A stretch of DNA of 64,000 nucleotides from Glebionis coronaria (taxonomy: Eukaryota; Streptophyta; Magnoliopsida; Asterales; Asteraceae): assembly GCA_025667525.1 (NCBI GenBank), contig JANFOE010002252.1, forward strand, positions 1-64,000, written 5' to 3'. The stretch's first letter is position 1. Each line of letters begins with the position of its first letter. The position numbers were made by a program, and so were the translations under genes. Below are positions 16,461 to 29,815 of the stretch, piece after piece. The notes under the pieces were generated by a model. It made no database searches. It was not told the DNA's origin and saw nothing but the letters and a program-made list of their open reading frames with translations.

Positions 16461-19400
16461 CCGCTACTTTTACACCATATTATCAATAATGCACATGCAA
16501 ATGTATTGGTAAATCGTAGCTAAATGTTTACGCCATATTATCAATAACCACACACTAAAACAAATATTTTGGCAAGTCTCTTACATAAAGCACATAATAC
16601 TAAAGAGATAACTCTTACATAAATATAAAGTCACCTAATTAAAACAAATCATCATTCCAAAGATGTCTAAAAAATGAAGACGTCTCAAACAAAAAAAATA
16701 AACCGAAAAGGACAAAACATCATCATAAAGATGGCTCAAACAAATAACATAAAGAAAAATACGTCTTATGAACTCACAATTATGCGGCTATCATGGTCAT
16801 CTTACTATCTTCTAACTTCTCCAAAGTGGCTGGTATTAGGACCTTGACAAGCATCTCCTCCATCACCATTTTTGCTATCGGAATTAGAATCCGAAATTGT
16901 TATATTGAAACGCTACACACGATCGAAGAGTCTTGTTTATTTTATTGAGCCTGTTTCCATTTTCTTATCCTGTATGTGGACGATTGTAAATAGATTCCTG
17001 CAACACATATGCATAAAGATGACATTAATAAAATATTTGGACAAGTATTGCGATCCGACTAATAATGTATTATATGTAGCCAAAATATAAGACATCGGAT
17101 TGATTATATGGGCATGTATTAAAGACAAACTTACTTTAAGAATTAACTATGACATAATTAAATATTTGTGGAAATATGTGAACTCTCGTATGTGTAATTT
17201 TGGCTTTTTATTCTACTCCATTTAGTACACTAAAATTTTGATTTTGATAACTAAAGTTTAGCAATTTAAGCAAGTTTTTTTTTACTAACACCCACTTTGC
17301 ATAGAGTGTGTTTTTATAACTCCATTCTAAATTTATCAGTCTTGACAACGTAAAAGATAATTAAAGGGGCACAAAAGTAAACCAAGCCTGTTACTTTATA
17401 ACTCCATACTAAATTTATCAGTTTTGACAACATAAAAGATAACTAAAGGGCCACAAAAGTAAACAGAGCCTGTTACCATATGATCACTACACAAATGTGC
17501 AGCTGAATTCACTACCCGAAAGTGATTTACAGGTTTCACATAAGTTCCTTAGAACTGGTCTCTTTTTCTTTCTGTAGGATCCTTTAGAAGCGACTGATAA
17601 ACAAGCTTTTGCTTATGATCATGCCATTTCAATAAATATATTCTAAAGAAAAGATGTAGGATCAGATTATTGTATGTGCTCGTCTAAATACTGATAACTC
17701 TATAGTATGTGCTCGTTTAAAAAATGATGACTCTAATCCTAGAAAGGAATATGAACTCCATTTACACTTGTTTTTGTAGAGAAAAACATAATTTTGACAT
17801 GGAGATGGATTTTGGCGACAGATAACTTTGTGTAATTAGCTGACATGATTGGTTAGGCTATGGTATGTTTTTCTTCTACTTAATATGTGTTCTATTACTT
17901 AAAATGTAACTATAGATTCCTACTATTATTCAAACTGGACCAACTATGGAACACCTAAAGTAAGATTAACTACTATTGTATCTCGAGCTAATTCCTAAGA
18001 AATCCAGTTATAGTTTATATACTTACAAGATTTTTTTCATGCTCACCGAATGAGATTGACCCTCGGGTATGAGTTGAGGAACCTTCGCTCTTCAGACGAT
18101 TTTATGTCTTTTTTTATTGGATCTCCTTATACTTTGGTGTTCCCCAATAAGCTGTGAAATTCCTCTACGCATCATCACTCATAAATACATGTTTCACATT
18201 GTTATCTCTTATTTCTCTCAAGAAATTAGTATAGCGTGAGGACGCTTTTGAATCCCATGCGTCCCTTTAAGTTGTCTCGATTTCAAGATCCCATACAAAA
18301 TATTTCTAGTTTAAAGGCAAGTTATTAATATTTTTAATGACCAGAAGAAGCTTACCAAACACTTAAAAATCTAAGCAATACCTCCAACTCGGCAAAGTAA
18401 AAGTTTTTTGCAGATTGAGACACTTTGTCCACGTGTACGCTGCGTCTATAACTCTTTCTATGAATATCTTTGTAATATGACCGAACACCGACTCGAACTA
18501 TGAAACTCGTTGTAATGATGAAAAAATGAAGTCACATTATGAAAATTTAGTCATACTCAAAAATCAAAATAATTGGACTTACAACTTACAATTTTTTTGA
18601 AACATGAACTGATTTTCTTCCTTCTTGGAGTGATGGATTATACAAGTTATTAGTCACATTATCAGGGAAGGTTTCATTGGTATCGCCATTGATAGTTGAA
18701 CCATTTGGATACTATTTGATTCTCCTTCACTAATATGTGTCTTACTTACCCTCCTCCACGCCTTTTCCTTCATCTAGCCTTATCTACATAGAAAAATAAA
18801 CAAAACTATTTTAAATAGCTCATATAAATGTGAAATAGACACAGAGGACTTGGACTGTAGGAGAAACTTGATCATAAAATAAAAAGATTGTAATATTCTT
18901 GTGAATTACTAGTATGTAGAAGTATATTGATTGCTTCTTTTATAAGAAACTGCTTTGGTCTCATACAAGTATTTGTTCTCTTTCTAACATAAATGATATG
19001 TTAACAAACTGTAAATTTGAACGGGCTACAAATGGATGGACCAAGCAACATTGAGAAAATAATTTGTTGAATCGTTACGAGCTAAGCATGGATCCTAGTT
19101 ATTTTGTAAGAACATTACAAAATTAGTAACATGCCTTTTAGCTGCAGTATTAGACAGGCAATTTTAGTAGTAAAAAATTAAAATCACTTGGTAAATTTTG
19201 TTAGTATCTTCTAAGCTAAACACTTAAATTTCATATATAGCCACCAAACTATCAAAGAGGGACGAAGAAATAATAACCACGGTATACTAGCTGCAACGGT
19301 TCATATAAAACATTAATAGCCTTTTTGTTAAAGGCGGCAATAAATATCTTACGACTACAAGTGAACTATTAATTTACTAATGAACCAAATAACATACGAC

Positions 19401-19574
19401 CATGCCTTCCAACTCGGTCACAAGTTGGTAAAATTAAAAGGCAATACCACTTTATTTATATATACATGGACATAATGATAAACCAAACACATGACTAAAG
19501 AAAACAATTAAAATGTCACAGTATATCACTCTAATACAACTCTAATACAGAAGCAAACCAATTTACAATATTAC
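16461..19574. other. CACTA left interior, no recognisable gene
   Basis: About 3.1 kb, AT-rich. No open frame beyond about 75 codons and no transposase motif that I recognise. It contains an 82-bp tandem duplication (17315-17476) and a 34-bp one near 17668-17735. The last five bases, ATTAC (19570-19574), are a candidate target duplication of the level 4 insertion. Confidence 0.6.
17315..17476. repeat. 82-bp tandem duplication in CACTA
   Basis: Two units, starting TATAACTCCATTCTAAATTT at 17315 and TATAACTCCATACTAAATTT at 17397. Each continues through a GACAAC.TAAAAGATAA block to AGCCTGTTAC. They differ at about 9 positions by eye. Confidence 0.85.
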
Positions 19575-22500
19575 TGATTGTGGTAAAATTACACCCTTTA
19601 GGAAAAAGGCGTAAAAGCGGTAAGTATCGAGTGATGATTTTAGGAAAAATCAACACTAATGACCCTTAATGGTGTGTAAGTTCGTTTCCCAAGGAGGTAT
19701 ATGTGTGTGACTAAGATGTACAAGATTTGAGATTAATATTTGGTTTAGAAGGGGATTAGAAGAGAAAATGACGAAGTCGTAAAAATAAAAATTAACTAAA
19801 AATCACTATTAGAAAGTTAAGACGTAGAACCTAAAAAATCACCAAAAATAAAATAAATTCTAAAAATTACAAAAAATTCACCAAAAATAAAAAATAATAA
19901 ACTAAGAGTTTACCAATGATCAAAACTTTTTCAAACCTTTTAAATAATTAAATATTCAATTTTTAAATGCTAATTAAAGCCCTAAAAATCAAATAAATTA
20001 TCAAAAAGCCCAAATAAAGATTTTTCAATTGATAAACCTCTAAAATGACCTAAAATGATTAAAAACTATTTTTAGAAATTTTAAAACTAATAAAAACTAT
20101 TTAAAATGATTTAAAAACTATTAAAACTTAAAATAATTATAAAAATTAATCTATAAGTGATAAAATTATTTTAAAAGTTGCTAAATTCCTATTTTAATGT
20201 ATTTAACCTAAAAAAAATGTAAAAAGTTGGAAAAAGTAAAATTTTAAAAATAATAATAAAATAATATTAAAAATCCAAAAATTATAAAAAATTCTAAAAA
20301 CTTGCAAACTAGTTTATTTTAACCTAAATAATCAGAAAATGAAAGTGAAATTATCAAAATACCCCTAATGGGCCCTCAAATGGGCCAAATCCAAAAACAG
20401 TCAACCTAAATGGGCTTTTGGGCCCAAAAAGTCAAACTTGGCCCAATTGACTTGGAAAAGCCCTATCTGACTTAAAATTTAATTCTAAGAACAAAACTCT
20501 AAAGGCCCAAAAGCTGAAAATGTGCTTATCACAGCTTATTGAACACCAAGCTTATTCTTATTGGGCTTTTCAGCCCATTAAGCCATAAGCTAATGCCATA
20601 AGCTCTAATTTGACACACAACCCTCTTTTTGGATGCTTAAGAGATCTGTCAAAAGAAATTTTCAATAAGCTCACTCAATAAGCCAGAAAATAGAAAAGCA
20701 AAAATCCACAAAACGACAAAATAGTCGTTTTTGAGAAATACTCAATCTCAGAAGCTCTAGTTTGTTGCAAAAGCTCACAAATAGCTTAACTAAGAATAAT
20801 CAATCAAGAAAATCACAAAAAGCCAAGTAGAATAAGTTGTAGGAGCAAATAAGCTGGCTGAAAAAGCCAAATAAGCTAGTTTTCTAGCAAAAGCTTAACC
20901 AAAAGACTTGTAAACTTCCAGACTTGATATTAAGCTGAAAAAAATGATTTCTATTACAAAAACTAAGTTGTTGCATGTACCAATAAGCAAAACAGATTCA
21001 AATAAGCTGAAAACCAAGTTTGACCAAAAGTCAAACGCTGATAAGTTGAAATCAAACGCTGATAGGAACAAAGTAGGCGTTGACAGACTTAATGAAGTGT
21101 GAGAACTTGTTTTTCACCCTGCTGGTCAAGGTTTGAGTGCAAACCTTGTGAATCAAAGCTTACCAGTTGGGTAAACTTGATGTATTTTGGCACAAATAAG
21201 CCAATAAGCCAGTGAGCTTATGAGCTATAAACAAAGCAATCCAAATAGCCAAATATCCTCACAAGCAGCAAACAAATAAGGTCCAAGCAACAAAACAACA
21301 ATCCTAATGCTAGAAATCACAATGCAACACCAAATGAGGTGGTCACTTTGCTGATGCAAATGACCACTTCAGCAGACTTTGATAAGCTATAAAAACCACA
21401 ATAAGCCACCAAATTCAACAAGCAGATAACCAGTAGATAGCTTATCACCCAAACTATTCCCAAACCTGATTTCAGACCTTAGATCCAACTAACATAGAAG
21501 TTATTGGATCTGATGTGTTTGACCAAATTCAAAACCACTTTTATCAGATTTTTGCAAAACTCCAAATCTCTTTTCCAAACTTTCAGAAAGTGAACCAATG
21601 GCAAAAACTTGTATATTATGAATTGTTTAGACCACCCAAACTCAAAGAACCAAGGCACAAGGCCACAAGGCCTTGATAGCCAGTAATCCCAAACAACCCT
21701 TAATCAAGCAGTTAACAAAGGAACTTCTGATTTCTACACACAACCTATTGATTTTAATGATCAAAAACACTTAAACAATAGCAAATAACACAATCAAACT
21801 CAAAAATCACCAACTCAAACAATCAATACTCAAAATCAAAGCACCAAATCAAAAAACAGTCATAAACATGAAATTTTTAGGGGAATCTTAACAAGAGATT
21901 ATACCTGCCTTCCACAACATCCTAGGAAGGCCAGCAATGCTCCTTGGACCTTGTTCAACAACTAGAACAAGACCAAGGTACTTCAAGGAAGATGATGCAA
22001 CACTGCCTTGGTTGATGGTTCAAAGTAGAACCTCAAGGACTTGATGTCTTCAACACAAGCAGCAAACAACTCAACCAAGGGCTCTAATCCCTTCACAAGC
22101 TTGGTGTCAACAAGCTTGTAAGAGCTTATAGCTAATGGTCAAGGGTTAGTACACAAAATAACCAAAAACAGAACCTAGGATTTCAAGGTTTTCAAACCTT
22201 AAAAACCTTATGAAACAAGACGTGCCTTAACCACAAGATTAAGGTAGGCCTTCACAATCAAATGGAACTCATAATTAGGCTACTCAAACACCAAACTTTT
22301 AACTAAATCAAAAAGAGATTTCAAATTTTAAGAAATTCAAATTTTATTTAACTTAAAAAGGAATTACAAAGATTAATAGCCTAAAACTGGAACAAAAGCT
22401 CTCTCACATGTTGAGGAGTCTTTATATAGGCAAATGCCTGGCTACACTGTTCACAAACCCTAGCAACTGAATTCTCTAAAATGCCCTTGGTTCTTCTAGA

Positions 22501-23482
22501 TGATTCGATGGAATATGCTGTCCAAAGTGATCCAAGACGTTCATTTCAGCTTTGATATGAAGCAAAGAGTTTATGCTGTTGATTTGGACACGTCACTTTG
22601 CTTGGAGGCCAAGTTGCTCTCTGATTGGTGGAAAGGGTATTGGGGTGGGGTCCATAGTGAGTGGAGATGAGGGTTTTATGTGTGGGATAGGTTCCTGCAC
22701 ATGTGAATCAAACGTGTGCCTGGGTAATTTGTTTTTACCCTTTGTTTTAAGTGAGATGGTAACTGGGTTCTTGGGTGAATAGTAAAGTCTTTGATCCGGT
22801 TTTGGTGGAGTGGGAAGTTGTTTGGCGCAAAAATGTGTTTAAATGTTTCATTTGCACAAGTTCAGCCCTTGTTCTTCCTTTTTCTTGTCTTTTGTGTTTT
22901 AAAACCAATCAGCGTCTATTTAAGCTTGTAACAACTTTCACCTTTTGTCACTTTTGGCACAAACTTTATAAAAAGTGTTTCAAGGGTTATATTTGATATT
23001 TTTGAATATTGCAAGGGCTGATTTTGAACATTGTTGATCTTCCAAGGTCTTCAATGTATCTTAATCTTCATGAGGGACCATTATTGGCAGTTGGGATTTG
23101 TTGAGGGACTAATCTTGCCATTTCTTCAAAGTTGAAGGACCTTTTGTGTAATTTTGACAAACTTAAGGGACCAAACTTGTAATTATTAATATACAAGGGT
23201 TTTAAGTGTCATTTCTTCAATAAATGAGGATCAATCTTGTTTGTCTTCAAGTCTTCAAGGCATTTTGTTGAGAATCCCATGATTAGGGCCCGGTTCTTTG
23301 TACGGCTTCGTTTCTCGTGTCCGTTTTTCCTTGTAACTTGTGATCTTTTGTTTTTTTCACGATATCCATACCTAAAATACACAAGTAAACAAACACAAGC
23401 ATATATATGGTATTTTATGACATTTTTATGCATTTAAAGCCCGAAAAGAATGATGAGATCATGTATAAATGCCATCTCATCA
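19575..23482 (-). repeat. Level 4 3' LTR (3908 bp)
   Basis: Starts TGATTGTGGTAAAA and ends ATCTCATCA in plus orientation. It aligns with 29816-32250 with only a handful of mismatches by eye, far fewer than the level 1 pair. It is also homologous, but clearly diverged, to the level 1 LTRs. Confidence 0.94.
22429..22440 (-). promoter_or_regulatory. TATA box, level 4 3' LTR
   Basis: Minus strand CCTATATAAAGA, in the shared context GCCTATAtAAA(G)..CTCCTCAAC. The equivalent position in the truncated 5' LTR is missing. Confidence 0.7.
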
Positions 23483-23496
23483 CTCCCCCATACTAA
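23483..23496 (-). other. Polypurine tract, level 4
   Basis: Minus strand TTAGTATGGGGGAG directly before TGATGAGATGG, identical in plan to level 1. Confidence 0.85.
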
Positions 23497-25750
23497 GCCA
23501 TTGCCCGTGCCCTCACGCAATGCTAGAATAAATTATCTAAGCATCACCAAAGTTCAAATTTTATTAACCTTTATTGAAAATTAAAAGATTTGCAACATAC
23601 TACGATGATGTGTAAAAACATAATGTATGATTTTCATCACAAAAAGTGACTTTTAGGGTCAAAGAATAGAAACAAGTAAATGCCCCTTAGAGTAAACTTC
23701 GTCATTCTTGATTGTCATACATTCCATGCTAAGTGCAAAAACAAGATCATTGTTGGTACAAGTCACAATGCTAACACTACTCATACGTCCAAATTGTGTA
23801 ATACTTTTTCTCCCCGCAATCCTAGTTATTATAAAGGAAATGGATTACTAACATTTTTTTATCTATTTGTCATGGATCACAAGTGATTCATTTTGACTTA
23901 TTTGAGTAGTTATTAGTCCGAAAGCAAAGTAGCACGATTTGATCAATAGTTAGCCGAAGGACAAAATCTTTTAAAACGGCTTCTCATGTATCTCCTTAAG
24001 TTCATATCTTGGCATAACTCGTTTCACGATTTGAGACCTTTCTCGGACCGATATTTGGCATGTACTTCATACTTCAAATCTTGGGAAGACGTTCTTGAAA
24101 TTATGGTCTTCTCTTCATAAATTTGGAATTTCTTAACTTGACGTTTTTGAGAGATTCTTCATATAGGACCACGACTTCATCATTTTTCTTCAATCTTTAC
24201 TTTGGATTTTGATATACAACGATCCGCCTCCTTTTTGGACTTGGATATATTTATCCTCATACCTTGTTAGGGTCTTTTTGGATAGACTTTCTCCATTCTT
24301 TAGGGGAGTAATTGCTTCTCGTCGTGTGTCTCGATCCTTCATATTGATTTAGGAATAATGATACTTCACATCATCTTTGGATCTTTAGCAAAAATAGAGC
24401 TCCTCATGCCTTGTTAGGGCCTTTTTGGATGATCGCCAATCTTCGCGTCCCGCTTCAATAAGTTATGCCTTGGCTATGAACTCTATTCAACCCCGAGCAA
24501 CTTTTAAACGATCTTGCGCTAGAGGCTAAGTAACCTTTCAAATCGTACGACCTTACTTATTGCATTTATGATTTATTCCTAATGCATTGATCTTATGGGA
24601 AGAAAAAGCCACAATTAAAAACATATGAGTTTTTGAAAGAACACATTCATGTTCTACGTTTAGCATAATCACTTGTCTAACTTTATCATTTCTCGTTCTT
24701 CACTATATAAAGACCTCTAATTAAAGAGACTCGTGAATACTTAGCCATGCAAGTCAAAATTAAGCCAAATTTGGATTAGCTTTCATTAAGACTATATCAA
24801 ATCAAAGTTTTGGGTTTTCAAGCCACCTATAGGATCTTGCACTTTCTTGGACTTTTTCAAGTTTAGAGAATGCGTTTTATAGTTCCCTTGATAAGTGACT
24901 TTCTAGAATCAATTATAGGAACTTGCGAAAAGTTCTTGTTCTTAACCCGTATGAATTAAGACTTTCGCGTTTTAAAGCTCCCTATATAAAAGTCTAGCAA
25001 AACTTGAATTGAGCGAGTTAAGAAATGAAAATGGCTCCAAATGCCCATCAAGTCAAAAATTAACCCTTATTCTACCCATCGGAAAATATACATTCGTGCC
25101 TTAAAAACACTTATGAAAACTAAGAAAAATTTAAAATTTGGCCATTTTTGCCATTTTTTAGCCTTATTAGCAAAACAAAACATTGAAAATTGGAAAGCGT
25201 GAGGGCGTAGCAAAGCAAGTATCTATTCACCCCCCCCCATACTAAAAGTAAACATTGTCCTCAATGTTTCGAGTCTAAAGGTGGAGCACCCCCATACTAG
25301 AGACGAAGAGTCGGATGCTTAGGATCTATCATGGAAAGGGTGATCAACAATATATCTAAAGCCGTTTATTAATTATGCTAAAAGATAATTGTTAGAACAA
25401 TAAAGGATATGTCATGGGATCGTGAAAAACTTCTTCAAACGAACGATGGAGGCTCACGTAAACGAACACGATAGTCTTCAATCGTAGATGATGATGATGA
25501 TCTAGATAACACAATCACAAACAACCACGAGACAACGAGTTGAAAGGGTACAAGTCCCCTTATTAGTGAATAGTGTGCATAAAAGATAAGCATGGGATCT
25601 CCCCCACGAGGCACCTCGTTTTTGATTACCGAGTCATGAGCTCGACTCGATCCCCTCAAAATGTGAACATTTAGGGAAAATCATGGTATGGTCAATTTTT
25701 GATGGGGCTTACATGATAAACAAGGCCCAAAAAGCAACCGGTATTAAGGA
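23497..25750 (-). other. Level 4 non-coding 3' region
   Basis: About 2.25 kb, closely homologous to 8723-10885. The perfect hairpin AACATTG-TCCT-CAATGTT is at 25251-25268. On the minus strand it is followed by TAGTATGGGGGGGG, a second polypurine-like run about 1.75 kb upstream of the real one. Confidence 0.75.
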
Positions 25751-28700
25751 CTAAGTCCTTAAATGATGCAAAATACCGGGGTCGAAGATGGCGTTCTCGT
25801 TTTCATTGGAAAAACAAATCAACGCCACTTCAACATGTGCCATAAACTCAAAGAGTTTGAAGAAAATAGATGAGAAGTAGAAGGGTGGGACAATTGGTAA
25901 GACAAACTTTTGAGCTACTCGAGGTAGACTCGCACCAAGCAAATAGAAAGATTTTCCATTTATTGCATCGGTGGAAGACCGAGATTTCCCTTTACATGAA
26001 ATTCTGGGATCGAATATCTTGTCCTCGGTGGACCAAGATGAGGAAAAATAAGGGGCTTCCCCCATACTAGAACCACACAAAGCATCATCAAAAGGAGTAG
26101 ACGAGCTTGTAGTACTCAAAACACGTGGTGATGACGGAGTTAGATTTGTAGAAAAATTAATTAAATCATATTTAAAATCTTTTCCTTTTTTATCTTTTGA
26201 ACTCTCCTTATGAAAACCCTTTTTGATTATGTCGAAAATATTTGGTGTTTCTAAGACGATGTTAGTTATACTAAAAATTCTCACATTTTGAAACAGTTTT
26301 GGTTTTGGTGGTGGCAAGTTCTCAAAACGTTTATCGACGAAGAAAACCTCCCCATCGGGGTCTACATATTCATCATCCGAAAGATCTTTCGTAGAAACCG
26401 GCAACTTATCAACACTTTTCAAGAATGAATGTTCGAGGTGAGGCGAAGGATTTTTCGATTCAAGTATTGACGGTTTCTTCTTCGTAGGCTTTACACTCAT
26501 AACCTCCACCGGCGGAGGAAATGGTAAGTTGTTTTTGGAGACATTTTCTAAAACTCTTGGTGAAAATTCTTTGCAAACGACATTGGTCGAATCACCATGG
26601 TTTAAAGTTGCAATAGAATAGACATGAGAAAGATTGGAGTTTTGTGTTGCATTGATGACAAGTTCTTCTTCATTGAAACGAAGGGTGATTTTTCGAGCAT
26701 GAACATCGATAAGAGCTCTTGATGTATCCAAAAATGAGCGACCCAAAATGAGAGGAACTTTTCGATCGATAGGAATGTCTACAACGATAAAGTCAACGGG
26801 ATAGTAAAACTTTCCGACTTTAACAAAAACGTCCTCGGCTACTCCACATGCTAAAATCGTAGAATGATCGGCCATCTCGATAGACATGTTCGAAGGAGTA
26901 AGAGCCGGAAGCGAAAGCGATTTGAAAATCTCGAGAGGCATTAAATTAATACTAGCACCAAGATCGGCCAAGGCGTAGCATTCCTCCATATCTTGAATTG
27001 CACACGGAATCAAAAATTTACCGGGATCACCGACTTTTTGTGGTATGCGGCTAAGAAAAACCGATGAACAACTAGACGATTGTTGTAACTTCTCTTTGTT
27101 GTTTAGCATACTTTTGAAGTTTGCGGCAAATCGAGGCATCATGATAAGAGCGTCGGCAAAACTTATGTTAAAATGCATATCACGAAACATTTTCATAAAT
27201 AGCTCAAATTGATAATTGTTCCGTTCTTGTGCTTTCTTTTTGTTTCGTCTCGAAGGGTAAGGTAAAGGTGGTGTGGGTTGGTCATTAGGCAACGGCCTTG
27301 GAAACTCGGGTTCCACAATTGGTATTGGTTCAATCGTAGGTGTGGTATGAGCGGTACTTCGTGGGCTTGGAATTTGCTCCTTTTCAATCACAACCTCGGG
27401 TTCTTTCTCTTTTTCCTTCTCCATAGAAGTACTTGGACGAGAAATGGGTTCTTTGAAAGTTTTACCACTACGAGTGGTGATAACCTTCAATTCTCCTTTC
27501 GGGTTGTTAATGGTATCACTAGGAAGACCACCCAAAGAAGAGGGTTTACACATGATTGCTTCAAACATCTTAGCCATTCGGTCCTCAAATTTTGATTGCC
27601 TAGCATCCGCTTTTAATAACTCTTGCTTAATCTCATGTTGTCCTAATTCCATCTTTTGTTGGTTTTGTTGAAGACGTTGGACATTTCCTTCCATTTTGTT
27701 TGCATGAGTTTTAAGTTCATTAGCAAGTTCATTTTTAAGCTCGTTTTTCAATTCGGACCTTAAGCTAATCATCTCACGTTGCATGTTATCAAATTTAGCA
27801 TCATTTGCTTTAGCATAATCCAAAAATTCTCCTTGCAAATTTTTAGTGTGAGCATTTTGAAAACCTTGTGTAGTGTTTTGAAAATCACGGTTTTGGTTTT
27901 GATTAGAGATTTGTCCATTCCGACTTTGATAATTCCCTTTGTTGTAATTGCGTGTGTTGCCTTGGTAGTTACCTTGGTTGTTGTTTCGATAATTGTTAAC
28001 ATTTTGGTTGGGTGGAGCTTGATTTTGGCGGGAACCTTGACCGTTTTGGTTGTAAGTTCCCGTTGCTACATAAGCACTCGAAGTGTTACCATCCGCGGTA
28101 ATACACTCGGAAAGATCATGAGCTCCCCCACAAGATAAACAACTCTTAGCAACCGCTTTAACCGAAGCGGAATTGGAAGCTTCTTGAGCCTTCCAATGGG
28201 ACATTAGATTAGCAAATCTATCAAAAAACCGATTTTCCTCATTAGCTTCATCATGTAAGGCGTTAATGCTACGAGACGATTGTGACGAAGATGACGAACC
28301 CATATTGGCAACACTCGGTGTGTTACGAGGGTTATAAACCTTAGATCTATTTTCAATGATTTGTAAAGCTTCATTTGTCGTCTTGCACAAAAAATTACCG
28401 CCCGCGGCGGCGTTCAAATAATCTCGTTCATGATCATTAAGCCCATTATAAAAAGTATCCACTTGATGCAATTCCGTAAAATCATGGTGTGGACATTCAT
28501 GTAACATCTCTTTGAATCGTTCCCATGCCATTGAAAAACTTTCATTATTTCTTTGCACAAATCGTGAAATCTCATTTTTTAAGTGTGTTGTTTTAGATGG
28601 TGGAAAAAACTTGTTCACAAACTTAGAAACGAGATCGGCCCATGTCAAAATCGAATTTGGCGGTTCTTTCTCGAGCCAAATTTTTGCGGGTCCATCCAAC

Positions 28701-29077
28701 GAGTATGGAAACAACATCATCTTAATGGCGTCATGTGGAACATCCTTAAATTTGCTAGTGGCGGTGAGACGGTTGAAATTCCTAATGTGGTAATGCGGGT
28801 TGTCTTTCTCGTGACCTCTAAACTTATTTGCTTGCAACATTGACATTAAACCCGTCTTAATCTCGAAATTCTCCGCAAGGATGGCGGGAATCACAATAGC
28901 CTCTCCAAAACCCTCGGTGGGTGCTTGTAGCAACTCCATCATAGTACGATTAGCCATGACGACTTCTTGTTCTACAATAGGTTCAACAATTGGAGGTTCT
29001 TCAACAATCAATGTCTCTTGATTGGTTTGCTTTTGAAGTCGTTTACGAGCTCGTTTTGCTTGATTACGAGTGATCAT
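25751..29077 (-). CDS. gag-pro: Gag-protease polyprotein with a non-pol tail (about 1108 aa)
   Basis: Intact ORF. The first ATG in frame is at 29077 (MITRNQAKRARKR); the frame is open a few codons upstream without an ATG. Residues about 35-260 are the retrotransposon gag capsid (PTEGFGEAIVIP, FRGHEKDNPHYHIRNF, AWERFKEMLHECPHHDF). A zinc-knuckle variant CLSCGGAHDLSEC with CX2CX3HX4C spacing lies near residue 310, one residue shorter than the usual CX2CX4HX4C. An Asn/Gln-rich stretch, an ELKNELKNELANELK coiled coil, ITTRSGKTF and the aspartic protease (ADLGASINLMP, VPLILGRSFLDT) follow. After protease the frame does not enter RT. It continues about 250 aa of acidic, Ser/Pro-rich sequence with DDEYVDPDGEVFF, STEDKIFDPRIS and AIFDPGI. 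The first and second recur in the level 2 ORF. No stops, so it may be translatable, but its own 5' LTR lacks a promoter. Confidence 0.92.
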   Translation of the reverse strand: MITRNQAKRARKRLQKQTNQETLIVEEPPIVEPIVEQEVVMANRTMMELLQAPTEGFGEAIVIPAILAENFEIKTGLMSMLQANKFRGHEKDNPHYHIRNFNRLTATSKFKDVPHDAIKMMLFPYSLDGPAKIWLEKEPPNSILTWADLVSKFVNKFFPPSKTTHLKNEISRFVQRNNESFSMAWERFKEMLHECPHHDFTELHQVDTFYNGLNDHERDYLNAAAGGNFLCKTTNEALQIIENRSKVYNPRNTPSVANMGSSSSSQSSRSINALHDEANEENRFFDRFANLMSHWKAQEASNSASVKAVAKSCLSCGGAHDLSECITADGNTSSAYVATGTYNQNGQGSRQNQAPPNQNVNNYRNNNQGNYQGNTRNYNKGNYQSRNGQISNQNQNRDFQNTTQGFQNAHTKNLQGEFLDYAKANDAKFDNMQREMISLRSELKNELKNELANELKTHANKMEGNVQRLQQNQQKMELGQHEIKQELLKADARQSKFEDRMAKMFEAIMCKPSSLGGLPSDTINNPKGELKVITTRSGKTFKEPISRPSTSMEKEKEKEPEVVIEKEQIPSPRSTAHTTPTIEPIPIVEPEFPRPLPNDQPTPPLPYPSRRNKKKAQERNNYQFELFMKMFRDMHFNISFADALIMMPRFAANFKSMLNNKEKLQQSSSCSSVFLSRIPQKVGDPGKFLIPCAIQDMEECYALADLGASINLMPLEIFKSLSLPALTPSNMSIEMADHSTILACGVAEDVFVKVGKFYYPVDFIVVDIPIDRKVPLILGRSFLDTSRALIDVHARKITLRFNEEELVINATQNSNLSHVYSIATLNHGDSTNVVCKEFSPRVLENVSKNNLPFPPPVEVMSVKPTKKKPSILESKNPSPHLEHSFLKSVDKLPVSTKDLSDDEYVDPDGEVFFVDKRFENLPPPKPKLFQNVRIFSITNIVLETPNIFDIIKKGFHKESSKDKKGKDFKYDLINFSTNLTPSSPRVLSTTSSSTPFDDALCGSSMGEAPYFSSSWSTEDKIFDPRISCKGKSRSSTDAINGKSFYLLGASLPRVAQKFVLPIVPPFYFSSIFFKLFEFMAHVEVALICFSNENENAIFDPGILHHLRT

Positions 29078-29794
29078 AAACTTCACGAAGAATGGGAGGT
29101 GAGCAAAGAAGATTCTTTTTGGGTGTTTTGCGAATTTTCAAATTTTTTTGTGTTTTTGATGATATTTAATTTTTTTGGATTTTGGTGTATCTTTGTAGAC
29201 AACAATATACAAAATCTCTCCTCGAATCAAACTCTTGATTAAAGAAGCCTCAAAGGAATGAAAACGATCACGTTGAGTGAACGTCTTCCAATGACTTTAG
29301 AACTTTGGTGAACACCAATTTGTTCAAGAGGGTTTAATCACAAAGAAAACCAAGCAAATATAGTATACGTAATAATACTTTGGGCGGCAAAACCCTCGAT
29401 TAGCCTTCAATCTCAAAATACTCACAAGCAAGCGGGGAAACGAGGCGGCGTGAAGCACTTAAGAGCCTTTTTCCTTAGGGTATATTTTATAATACCCGCC
29501 TTATACCCACCTTATAGTTTGTATTTTTCAAAATCGAGCTTCACGAAAGAATTTATCTATTTTTGCCTTTTTCTTTTTGTTTGAGATTCGAATACAATAA
29601 TTAGGAGATCAAATCCCAATTAAGGTTGTGTTTTCACACTTTTGGAGATATTGTAAATTTATTGTGATACTTAATACAATATATTAATAATATTTGTACA
29701 AGAAAAACCAAGAAAACCGATAATACGTATTAGTAGAGTTCTACTAATACAAATACTATTTAAAAACAACAATGCAAATTAATCACGACACACC
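29078..29794 (-). other. Level 4 5' leader
   Basis: About 0.7 kb between primer site and gag start. Homologous to 43327-44052 of level 1. No ORF. Confidence 0.7.
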
Positions 29795-29812
29795 TCCCCG
29801 GTAGCGGCGCCA
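29795..29812 (-). other. Primer-binding site, level 4
   Basis: Minus strand TGGCGCCGCTACCGGGGA, three nt after the 5' LTR end. As I recall it, the complement of the tRNA-Asp 3' end is TGGCGCCGTTGCCGGGGA, giving two mismatches. Confidence 0.8.
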
Positions 29813-29815
29813 AAG

